DNA from: Desulfobacteraceae bacterium
GTDB taxonomy: Bacteria > Desulfobacterota > Desulfobacteria > Desulfobacterales > Desulfosarcinaceae
Length of the DNA: 7,056 nt
Reading direction: 5' to 3'
NCBI GenBank assembly: GCA_027031325.1
Contig: JALVRI010000079.1
Coordinates: 1-7,056, forward strand
Shown here: piece after piece, positions 1 to 5,919 of the stretch
Position numbering within the stretch: position 1 is the stretch's first letter
Layout of the letters: each line of letters begins with the position of its first letter
Notes under the pieces: model-generated
Seen by the model: the letters and a program-made list of their open reading frames with translations, nothing else
The model's database searches: none
What the model was told of the DNA's origin: nothing
Position numbers and translations under genes: made by a program

Positions 1-2
1 TC

Positions 3-3000
3 GATATCGAGGCTGGCTTGAGCGCTGATGGCGCCCTGGAGGTCAAGCTGGAGGCCGCGTCCGGTTTTGCCGGGCAAATCCGGCTCCAGTTCACCATGGA
101 TGCGCAAGGGCCCGGCATTCACCTCCGGGCCCGCTTTGAAGGATTGGACCTTCAGGCGGCCGCAGCCCTTAAAGCCCTGGAGAAGGTCGACCTGCCCAGG
201 GGGCGGATCGATCTTGCCCTGGAAGCCGAAAGCAGCGCTGCGGAAGATATTTCGGCCAGAATCGTTGTTTCCTCCGGAGATTTGATTTTTGGGCGGGGGA
301 AGGAAAGCTTCAACGCCGGTGATCTGAAGTCCGTGGCCGCCGTTAACTGGACGCGCCGGAAGCTGGAGGTGCGTTTGGAGAATCTGCGGTTTTCCCGGCC
401 GGCCCTGGAGGTGAGCGGGGCGCTGGACTGGATGATGACCCCCCGTGTACCGCGGATCAGGTTGGCCGTACGCGCCGGCTCGTTTTCCATCGGGCACTTG
501 AGGCGGGCTTTATCCGCTGCCGTCGGCCCCGGTTTTTTGAACGACAAGCTTTTCAGGATAGTCAGGCGGGGCCGGGTTTACGGGCTGGAACTTGAGAGCC
601 GGGCCTCAAGCTGGCACGATCTTTTTGCCCCGGGCAAGCTCCATCTGTCGGCCAGGCTGTCCGGCGGTTCCCTGGTCATACCGCAGTTGGGCTGGGAACT
701 TAAAAATGTAAGCGGCAAGGTCGTTTTGAAAGATGGAGTCCTTGAGGGCAGGCACCTGGCGGCCGCAATGGGCAAAACCACAGCCACCGATGGTGTATTG
801 CGCCTGGGCTTGGCCGGCCGGGATGTCTTTTACGTCGGATGCGGGTTCGAAGCCGATTTGGCCCGGCTCCCGGGCCTGGTGCGCCGATTTTCGACCAAGC
901 CGGAGGTCCTGGCCGAGCTGGAACGCATCGCTTCCATCAAGGGGACGGCAAAAGGACGCCTGGTGGTCCAAAAAGGGGACGAGGCCTGGCAGGTGCAGGT
1001 GCGGGCCGGGCAGGTCCATCTTGAAGCCGATTACGATCGCCTGCCTGAAAAAGTGGTCATCAGGGGGGGCAAGCTGGTTTTTTCCGGCCATCGCCTGGAA
1101 CTGGCCCGGATGGAGGGCAGTATCGGGTCGAGTATTTTCAAAGGTCTCGGGGGCAGTCTGGATTGGTCCGGGCCGCTCGAGCTTGAACTCAGGCCCGCCG
1201 GCTTGCGCCTGGATGCAGGACAGCTTTATGCCTGGGCCGAACCCTTGCTTGGTAAATCGACGGCCGGTTTTGATCTTGCCGATATCGGCGGCTGGGCGGA
1301 GGTCACCTATTTAAGGCTCAAAAAATCCCCTCACGCGCCATCCGGATGGCAAATCGAGGCCGGTGTCAGTCTGGATCAGCTGCTGGTCGACGCGGGTGTC
1401 CTGCCGGCCTGTGTGGTAATCCGACAAGCCGATCTTGATCTGGATTCCGACCACCTGGTTTTCAGCAACCTCGAGATGACAATGGGCGGCACTACCCTGC
1501 GGGCCGGCGGCGTGGTTGAGGGGATTTTCAGCTCCAGCCCGCGGCTCCAGTTGAGCCTGGATGGACGGGTCGGCCGGACAACACGGGATTGGCTGTTTGA
1601 GACCTTCGGTGTTAACCCCCGCCTGAGGGCCGGAGGCACCATATCCATCGCCAAGCTGGAACTGGCGGCCGGGCAGGGCCGTTTGGAAGTCGAGGCCGAC
1701 GCCGAGTTTGTCCCCGGGCTAACTTTGTCTCTGGCAATGGGCATCCGGCAATCGGAACTTGACATTCGGCGGTTGTTTCTCGAGGACCAAAATTCACGGG
1801 CTTCGTTGGCCCTGGCCCATTTTTTCGGCAGCGGTCGCTGGCAGGTCGATTTTTCCGGAAACCTTTCGGCCGCCACCCTGGCAAAGCTCTGGAATTTGCC
1901 ACCGCAGACAGCGGGACAGATATCCGGAAAGGTTCAATTGGACCTGGATCTGGAGGCCGTCGGGGTCTCGAGCCTTGCCGGGCGCTTGGAAATTGAGCGC
2001 CTGAACCTGCCCTTCGGTTTTTTGAAGGGCATCCGGATCGAGCATGCAACAGTTGACGGCCGGTCGGGCCGGGTTGCCGTCAGCAAGGCCCGGGTGAATT
2101 TGAACGGCCAGGACCTGTCAATCCGGGGTCGCCTGGACCTCAAGCCTGATTCCATCTACATGGACATGTCCGCCGGGGCGGCCGTCATGGATGTTGCCAA
2201 AATCCAGGACTTGCTTGGATCGAAAAGGCCAGCCGAAAGTCGGGGGGCCTCAAAGTCCGGGATTTTCCCACCCTTGCGGGGGGTTGTGGCTTTAAACTTT
2301 GAACGGCTGGAATTCGGGGACTATGCCGGCCAACCCTTCAATGCGGTTGCTATCCTGGACGGGGAAAAGGTTTCGATCCGCCTGGTGGATGTCAAGGTGT
2401 GCGGTATCACCGTGGCCGGGGCAATCCGTTTCGGACCTCAGGGGGTTGCCTTTGATCTGGTGCCCAGCCTTGAAGAAACCAGGCTCAAATACACGGTCGG
2501 ATGTCTTGCCGGAGCCGATACTTCGGAGAAGATTGAAGGAAGCCTGGCGGTAAGCGGCCATTTGGCGGGCAAAGGCAGGTCCCGGCGCCAATTGCTGGAC
2601 AACCTCCAGGGGAGCCTCGTGGTGAACATGGCCGATGGACGCTTGTTCAACATCGGTCGTGCCGGGCTGTTTACCAATATCATCGCCTATCTGAAGATCA
2701 ACAAGCTTGTAACCGGGGACCTGCCCGATTTGCGCCGCCGGGATTTGCCTTTCAAGAGCATCTCGGCCCGGATGGTTTTCAAGGGCGGAAAGATCTTGCT
2801 GGAAGACGCCCGTATAAAGGCCAGGATGCTGAACGTCGTCTGCGAAGGAGAAATGGACCTTACCGGGCAGACCATGAACCTGACCGCGCTTGTTTCACCC
2901 CTTACGTCGGTGGACTGGATCGTAAGCCACACCCCGGTGGTGGGGAAGGTCTTGAAGGGCACCCTGGTGGCGATTCCGGTAAGTGTCAGGGGGCCTCTGA

Positions 3001-3170
3001 ATGATCCCGCGGTTGTTCCCCTTGCTCCCCAGGCGGTTGGAACGCGCATCCTCGGCATTTTGAAGAGGACTTTCAAGGCCCCCTTTGAATTGATTCAACC
3101 TATTCTACCCAAGACCCCTCCGGCATCCGGCGTGCAACCTGAGGAAGAAGAAGATGGCTACGGACACTGA
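3..3170 (+). CDS. AsmA/YhdP-like large envelope protein, 5'-truncated by the window edge
   Basis: About 1055 residues are visible. The frame is open from the first bases with no upstream stop; a TTG at 18 is an internal Leu codon more likely than a start, so the N-terminus (where this family carries one transmembrane anchor) lies outside. The protein is mostly alternating hydrophobic/polar strands rich in Gly, Leu and Val, as expected for the long beta-rich groove of AsmA-like proteins. The last ~200 residues are the most recognisable: ADGRLFNIGRAGLFTNI, then GEMDLTGQTMNL, then VDWIVSHTPVVGKVLKG and IPVSVRGPLNDP, matching the AsmA-like C-terminal region of YhdP-type proteins. It ends in an acidic tail (EEEEDGYGH). 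Family knowledge: E. coli YhdP, TamB and YdbH, anchored in the inner membrane and spanning the periplasm, redundantly support phospholipid transport to the outer membrane. That role here is inferred. No terminator with a U-tract follows. Confidence 0.85.
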   Translation, partial: DIEAGLSADGALEVKLEAASGFAGQIRLQFTMDAQGPGIHLRARFEGLDLQAAAALKALEKVDLPRGRIDLALEAESSAAEDISARIVVSSGDLIFGRGKESFNAGDLKSVAAVNWTRRKLEVRLENLRFSRPALEVSGALDWMMTPRVPRIRLAVRAGSFSIGHLRRALSAAVGPGFLNDKLFRIVRRGRVYGLELESRASSWHDLFAPGKLHLSARLSGGSLVIPQLGWELKNVSGKVVLKDGVLEGRHLAAAMGKTTATDGVLRLGLAGRDVFYVGCGFEADLARLPGLVRRFSTKPEVLAELERIASIKGTAKGRLVVQKGDEAWQVQVRAGQVHLEADYDRLPEKVVIRGGKLVFSGHRLELARMEGSIGSSIFKGLGGSLDWSGPLELELRPAGLRLDAGQLYAWAEPLLGKSTAGFDLADIGGWAEVTYLRLKKSPHAPSGWQIEAGVSLDQLLVDAGVLPACVVIRQADLDLDSDHLVFSNLEMTMGGTTLRAGGVVEGIFSSSPRLQLSLDGRVGRTTRDWLFETFGVNPRLRAGGTISIAKLELAAGQGRLEVEADAEFVPGLTLSLAMGIRQSELDIRRLFLEDQNSRASLALAHFFGSGRWQVDFSGNLSAATLAKLWNLPPQTAGQISGKVQLDLDLEAVGVSSLAGRLEIERLNLPFGFLKGIRIEHATVDGRSGRVAVSKARVNLNGQDLSIRGRLDLKPDSIYMDMSAGAAVMDVAKIQDLLGSKRPAESRGASKSGIFPPLRGVVALNFERLEFGDYAGQPFNAVAILDGEKVSIRLVDVKVCGITVAGAIRFGPQGVAFDLVPSLEETRLKYTVGCLAGADTSEKIEGSLAVSGHLAGKGRSRRQLLDNLQGSLVVNMADGRLFNIGRAGLFTNIIAYLKINKLVTGDLPDLRRRDLPFKSISARMVFKGGKILLEDARIKARMLNVVCEGEMDLTGQTMNLTALVSPLTSVDWIVSHTPVVGKVLKGTLVAIPVSVRGPLNDPAVVPLAPQAVGTRILGILKRTFKAPFELIQPILPKTPPASGVQPEEEEDGYGH

Positions 3171-3190
3171 TTTTACGGGACCTGGCAATG

Positions 3191-3234
3191 ATCGGCTTGA
3201 AAAACGGCCGGACAATGGCCCGTTACAAGCCGGT
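3191..3234 (+). repeat. 44-base inverted repeat between the AsmA-like gene and the promoter
   Basis: The outer arms 3191-3199 and 3226-3234 pair over 9 bp (one G-U), with CGGCTTG against CAAGCCG perfect. Inside, AACGG (3203-3207) pairs with CCGTT (3220-3224) and CC with GG. It begins 20 bases after the AsmA-like stop codon and its last base is the first base of the -35 box at 3234. No T-run follows, so it is not a classical intrinsic terminator. It may be a 3'-end stabilising or weak terminating hairpin of the upstream mRNA, or a dyad binding site beside the promoter. Confidence 0.55.
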
Positions 3235-3261
3235 TGACAAGTCGGAGTGATGATATATAGT
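3234..3261 (+). promoter_or_regulatory. Strong sigma70-type promoter
   Basis: A perfect -35 box TTGACA (3234-3239) is followed after 16 bases by TATAGT (3256-3261), one mismatch from TATAAT. The surrounding -10 region is AT-rich (GATATATAGTAA) inside otherwise GC-rich DNA. The predicted transcription start is near 3268, giving about 240 bases of leader before the lipoprotein start codon at 3507, or driving a separate small RNA. This is the clearest promoter in the window. Confidence 0.7.
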
Positions 3262-3267
3262 AACTTC

Positions 3268-3482
3268 TATGATTGCCGGGTGGATTCCATTCTCTCTTGC
3301 TCGACCTGCATATACTTTCTTGTTTTGTTGCCTGGAAACTGCCGCCAGCAGTATATGATTAGCAGCACTCCTTTGCCGGACCGATTCCACTTCGGCGGCC
3401 TGAATGCCCAGCATAGCGTGGTTCCCGCAGGTGTTCGCGAACATTTGGGCGGGGCCGGAATTCAAGATTTACTTTTCAATCA
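3268..3482 (+). ncRNA. Candidate structured RNA, 6S RNA-like rod
   Basis: This non-coding stretch starts where the 3234-3261 promoter should initiate. Pairings nest colinearly into a rod: 3270-3275 with 3477-3482 (6 bp), 3281-3288 with 3457-3464 (8 bp, one G-U), then a large internal bubble, 3304-3309 with 3427-3432 (ACCTGC/GCAGGT), 3332-3335 with 3408-3411, and 3341-3346 with 3394-3399 (GCCGCC/GGCGGC). The 3' strand of the bubble contains the self-complementary TGTTCGCGAACA. Known 6S RNAs are ~180-200 nt rods with a central bubble, often with a small hairpin on its 3' strand; they mimic an open promoter and sequester housekeeping RNA polymerase. The assignment rests on size, promoter and hand folding only. 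A local hairpin (3309-3316 with 3350-3357) competes. It has no clear terminator of its own, so it could be the 5' leader of the lipoprotein mRNA. I recognised no standard riboswitch core. Confidence 0.45.
3432..3443. repeat. Perfect 12-bp palindrome TGTTCGCGAACA
   Basis: TGTTCGCGAACA is its own reverse complement. It lies about 63 bases upstream of the lipoprotein start codon and about 165 bases downstream of the predicted transcription start. Within the proposed RNA rod it falls on the 3' strand of the central bubble, where it could form a short hairpin with a CGCG loop. Read as DNA it could be a regulator's operator, but its position far downstream of the promoter makes the RNA reading more natural. 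Confidence 0.4.
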
Positions 3483-3506
3483 CACCTAAAACAACGGAGG
3501 AAGGTT

Positions 3507-4325
3507 ATGAAAAAAACTATCTGGCTGGGGCTCTTGATATTTTTGCTGGCCCTGATGGTGGGCTGTTCCACCATGAACGGCCCGGTTGGAAAATCACCGC
3601 TGCTGGCAAAGATTCAGAAGCGGGGCACCCTGATCGTGGGGACTTCAGCCAACATGCCGCCGCTCAATATGACCACCAAGGACGGAATGATAGAAGGGTT
3701 TGATATTGACCTGGCCCGCTACATGGCAAGCGCCATGGGTGTTGAACTGTCGCTGGTGAAAAAGGATTTCAACCAGCTTTTACCGGCCTTGGAGCAAGGC
3801 GAAGTCGACATGGTCATTTCCGGCATGACCATAACGCCGGAAAGGAACATGGAGGTGGAATTCGCCGGGCCCTACCATGTCACCGGAAAGGCATTTTTGA
3901 CCAAGAAGGAAAAAATAGGCTACAACCACGAACCGGGGAAATTCAACAGTCCGCAATATTCTTTCGTGGCCCTCAAGGGCTCCACCAGTGAAGAGCTGCT
4001 GAAAAAACTTTTGCCCAAAGCCCAGCATTTCTTGGCCAAGGATTACGACGAGGCCGTGGGGATGGTCCTGAGCAACCGGGCGGATGCCATGGTGGCCGAT
4101 TACCATGCCTGCCTGCTGGCCCTGGTAAGGCATCCGGATGCCGGCTTTGTGGCCGTGATCACGCCTTTTACCTACGAGCCCCTTGGAATCGCCCTGCCGC
4201 CGGGAGATGTCCATTTCCTCAACTGGGTCAACAACTTCCTGTCCACCATGGAGGGATCCGACCAGTTGGCCAAGCTCAAGTTGAAATGGATCGAAAATAG
4301 CGACTGGATCAAGATGCTGCCTTAA
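3507..4325 (+). CDS. Family 3 extracellular solute-binding lipoprotein (polar amino-acid type)
   Basis: 272 residues. The ATG start has a strong ribosome binding site, GGAGG at 3496-3500, six bases upstream. Residues 1-20 are a lipoprotein signal: KK, a hydrophobic stretch, then LMVGC with Cys20 as the lipidated residue, followed by Ser-Thr. The mature part has the periplasmic binding protein family 3 layout: RGTLIVGTSANMPPLNM (39-55), GFDIDLARYMASAMG (64-78), SGMTITPERNMEVEFAGPY (105-123), GSTSEELL (158-165) and NRADAMVADY (190-199). By family analogy Arg113 would bind the ligand alpha-carboxylate and Asp198 the amino group, so an amino acid or similar ligand is plausible; the usual aromatic in the first loop (YPPF) is MPPL here. 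No permease or ATPase gene lies beside it, so it is either an orphan binding protein served by a transporter elsewhere or a sensor component. It is followed by an intrinsic terminator and so is probably monocistronic. Confidence 0.88.
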   Translation: MKKTIWLGLLIFLLALMVGCSTMNGPVGKSPLLAKIQKRGTLIVGTSANMPPLNMTTKDGMIEGFDIDLARYMASAMGVELSLVKKDFNQLLPALEQGEVDMVISGMTITPERNMEVEFAGPYHVTGKAFLTKKEKIGYNHEPGKFNSPQYSFVALKGSTSEELLKKLLPKAQHFLAKDYDEAVGMVLSNRADAMVADYHACLLALVRHPDAGFVAVITPFTYEPLGIALPPGDVHFLNWVNNFLSTMEGSDQLAKLKLKWIENSDWIKMLP

Positions 4326-4359
4326 AAGGCGCATCCAGAGCCCGGAATACAACCGCCGC

Positions 4360-4404
4360 AAGGGCCCAGGAGGAAGGGCTGGCCCCTCCTTTTGGGCCCT
4401 TTTT
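4360..4404 (+). terminator. Rho-independent terminator of the lipoprotein gene
   Basis: The stem AAGGGCCCA (4360-4368) pairs with TGGGCCCTT (4393-4401) and extends inward with GGAGG (4369-4373) against CCTCC (4385-4389) across a three-T bulge (4390-4392). Five T residues follow (4400-4404). It starts 34 bases after the stop codon at 4325. On the opposite strand the same stem is not followed by a T-run, so it serves the + strand gene only; yebC ends convergently at 4431. Confidence 0.88.
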
Positions 4405-4430
4405 AGTTCCGGTACCGGCTGGGCCGCCTG

Positions 4431-5174
4431 TCATATCTGGGCCATTATTTCGTCCGGGATATCGGCGTTGGTGTAGACCTTCTGGACATCGTCACAGTCT
4501 TCCAGGGCATCCATCAGCTTGATCATCTTTTCGGCCTGGTTGCCCGTCAAGGTGGTGGTGTTCTGGGGCAGCATGGTCACTTCGGCGGTAATATTGGGGA
4601 TACTGGCTTTCTCGATGGCCTCTCTGACGGCCTCGAAATCTTCCGGGGCCGTGATTACCTCAAAGTTGTCACCGTCCTCGCGGACATCTTCGGCACCGGC
4701 CTCCAGGGCGGTTTCCATGAGGGTATCTTCGTCGACCGCTTTTTTTTCGATCACCAGGTAGCCCTTTTTGTCGAACATCCAGGCTACCGATCCGTTTTCC
4801 CCGAGGCTTCCGCCGTGCTTGCTGAAAATATGCCTGATTTCGGCCACGGCCCGGTTCTTGTTGTCGGTCAAGGATTCCACCAGGATCGCCGCCCCGCCGG
4901 GTCCGTAGCCTTCATAGGTGGATTCTTCGTAATTTACCCCTTCAAGTTCGCCGGTGCCCTTCTTGATGGCCCGTTCGATCTTGTCCTTGGGCATGTTTTC
5001 CGCCTTGGCGGCGTTTATCGCTTTTCGCAGCCTCGGATTGGCGTTGGGATCGCCGCCTCCCATGCGGGCGGCCACGATGATTTCCTTGGTCAGCTTGGTG
5101 AAGATTTTTCCGCGCCGGGCATCGGCGGCTCCCTTGCGGTGTTTTATGTTGGCCCATTTGCTGTGACCAGCCAT
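4431..5174 (-). CDS. yebC: YebC/PmpR (TACO1) family protein
   Basis: 247 residues, the normal length for the family. The start is fixed by a strong ribosome binding site (GGGAGGT on the minus strand, 5179-5185) and the hallmark N-terminus MAGHSKWANIKHRKGAADAR. Further family blocks are KIFTKLTKEI (23-32), NPRLRKAINAAKAENMPKDK (46-65), EGYGPGGAAILVESLTDNKN (88-107) and IFSKHGGSLGENGSVAWMFD (116-135). The C-terminal part is acidic, as usual. Members were first described as DNA-binding transcriptional regulators (PmpR of Pseudomonas). Later work on bacterial YebC and mitochondrial TACO1 points to a translation role that eases ribosome stalling at proline-rich stretches. Which applies here cannot be read from sequence. 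It is the last gene of a probable radA-rlmE-yebC operon, 84 bases after rlmE. A run of eight A residues in the coding strand (4740-4747) encodes Glu-Lys-Lys in frame and looks harmless. Confidence 0.96.
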   Translation of the reverse strand: MAGHSKWANIKHRKGAADARRGKIFTKLTKEIIVAARMGGGDPNANPRLRKAINAAKAENMPKDKIERAIKKGTGELEGVNYEESTYEGYGPGGAAILVESLTDNKNRAVAEIRHIFSKHGGSLGENGSVAWMFDKKGYLVIEKKAVDEDTLMETALEAGAEDVREDGDNFEVITAPEDFEAVREAIEKASIPNITAEVTMLPQNTTTLTGNQAEKMIKLMDALEDCDDVQKVYTNADIPDEIMAQI

Positions 5175-5199
5175 GCTTACCTCCCATTTGAGATTGATC

Positions 5200-5214
5200 T
5201 CCTGCCAGGCAGGA
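5200..5214. repeat. 15-bp palindrome between rlmE and yebC
   Basis: TCCTGCCAGGCAGGA has perfect 7-bp arms around a single central base. It lies 25 bases upstream of the yebC start codon, just before its ribosome binding site. In mRNA it could form a 6-bp stem with a three-base loop. It may be an operator for an internal yebC promoter or an intercistronic hairpin. I could not find a convincing -35/-10 pair next to it, and there is no T-run to make it a terminator. Confidence 0.4.
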
Positions 5215-5258
5215 AGACGGTACTGAAATCGACTGAAAAAGTTGCTTGCAAACCAGTT

Positions 5259-5873
5259 TCAATTCCCGGACCGGAGACGGTCCAGGCCGATGACAAAGAT
5301 TTCACGGCTTGCCTTGCGGCTGCTGCGCGGCTTGAAGTTATGCCGCCGCTTGAACAGTTTGCCGACTTCATTTGTAAATTCCTTGAAATCGCTACCCTGC
5401 AATACCTTGCACACAAAATTGCCCCCCGGCCGAAGCCGCCGGCAGGCGATCGCCAGGGCCTGGCGACACAATTCCAGGGAACGCGCGGCGTCCACCACCT
5501 TGTTGCCGGTTGTGGCCGGGGCCATGTCGCTTAAAATGGTGTCAAAAGATTTTTCAAGGGCTGCGGCCACCTGCCCCCGGGGGGCGAAAATGTCCCCTTT
5601 CAGGGCCGTCGCGTTAGGCGGCAGGTCAATGGTCACCGCCTGCAGGTCGATGCCCACGATTTTGCCCCTGGAACCGGTCAGCCTGGAAGCAAGGAGCAGC
5701 CAGCTGCCCGGGGCGCAACCCAGGTCAAGGACAGCTGCCCCCTGCCTGATGACCTTGTATTTACGCTGGATTTCTTCCAGTTTATAAACAGACCGGGCCG
5801 GATATTTTTCTTTCCGCGCCTTGCGGGTCCAGTGGTCTTGCCAGCTGTTCGGCCTTGATTTGAAACGCTTCAT
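5259..5873 (-). CDS. rlmE: 23S rRNA (uridine-2552-2'-O)-methyltransferase RlmE (RrmJ/FtsJ)
   Basis: 204 residues from the ATG at 5873, close to the usual ~205-210. The enzyme transfers a methyl group from S-adenosylmethionine to the 2'-OH of U2552 in the A-loop of 23S rRNA, late in 50S assembly. Visible motifs: basic N-terminus MKRFKSRPNSWQDHW; ARSVYKLEEI (26-35) with Lys31; SAM-binding VLDLGCAPGSW (48-58); GIDL with Asp76; KGDIF with Asp94; ILSDMAP with Asp116; PGGNFVCKVLQG with Lys156; and SREIFVIG with Glu191. Lys31-Asp116-Lys156-Glu191 is the complete K-D-K-E catalytic tetrad of the family. An in-frame TTG at 5897 would add eight residues (MTCSRSKV), but family proteins begin like MKR..S, and the TTG has a poor ribosome binding site, so I prefer the ATG. 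It begins 46 bases after radA ends and is probably cotranscribed with it and with yebC. Confidence 0.95.
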   Translation of the reverse strand: MKRFKSRPNSWQDHWTRKARKEKYPARSVYKLEEIQRKYKVIRQGAAVLDLGCAPGSWLLLASRLTGSRGKIVGIDLQAVTIDLPPNATALKGDIFAPRGQVAAALEKSFDTILSDMAPATTGNKVVDAARSLELCRQALAIACRRLRPGGNFVCKVLQGSDFKEFTNEVGKLFKRRHNFKPRSSRKASREIFVIGLDRLRSGN

Positions 5874-5903
5874 AACTTTTGACCTGGAGCAAGTCAACCG
5901 GAG

Positions 5904-5919
5904 ACCCCTTTTCCGGGGT
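5904..5919 (-). other. Short hairpin in the radA-rlmE gap
   Basis: On the minus strand, directly after the radA stop codon (TGA, 5922-5920), ACCCC and GGGGT form a 5-bp stem around GGAAAA. No T-run follows, so it should not terminate strongly; a modest mRNA-stabilising or polarity effect is possible. The small size leaves chance as a real alternative. Confidence 0.3.

Noticed and set aside
18..20. TTG as the start of the AsmA-like gene
   Set aside because: The frame continues upstream to the window edge without a stop, and the expected membrane anchor is absent, so the true start is outside.
3247..3489. An 80-codon open frame filling most of the intergenic region
   Set aside because: Its GTG start overlaps the spacer/-10 region of the strong promoter, so the predicted transcript would not include its start, and there is no properly spaced ribosome binding site. 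The composition is unlike the neighbouring genes.
3268..3506. A standard riboswitch in the lipoprotein leader
   Set aside because: I looked for glycine, lysine, SAM, TPP and cobalamin core sequences and saw none. The rod-like pairing fits a 6S-type RNA better than a multi-branched aptamer.
3404..3703. A 99-codon open frame entering the lipoprotein gene in another frame
   Set aside because: It overlaps the well-supported lipoprotein start, its signal peptide and its ribosome binding site, and has no recognisable content.
4409..4418. Palindrome CCGGTACCGG downstream of yebC
   Set aside because: Ten bases of pure restriction-type symmetry between convergent genes, with no T-run and no promoter nearby. 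Chance is a sufficient explanation.
4740..4747. Run of eight A residues in the yebC coding strand as a programmed frameshift or slippage site
   Set aside because: The zero frame is intact and gives a normal full-length family protein, and no shifted-frame product of interest follows.
4815..5534. A 239-codon open frame on the + strand opposite yebC and rlmE
   Set aside because: It runs antisense to two well-conserved genes with full motifs, crosses their boundary, and shows no recognisable domain. It is a codon-bias shadow in GC-rich DNA.
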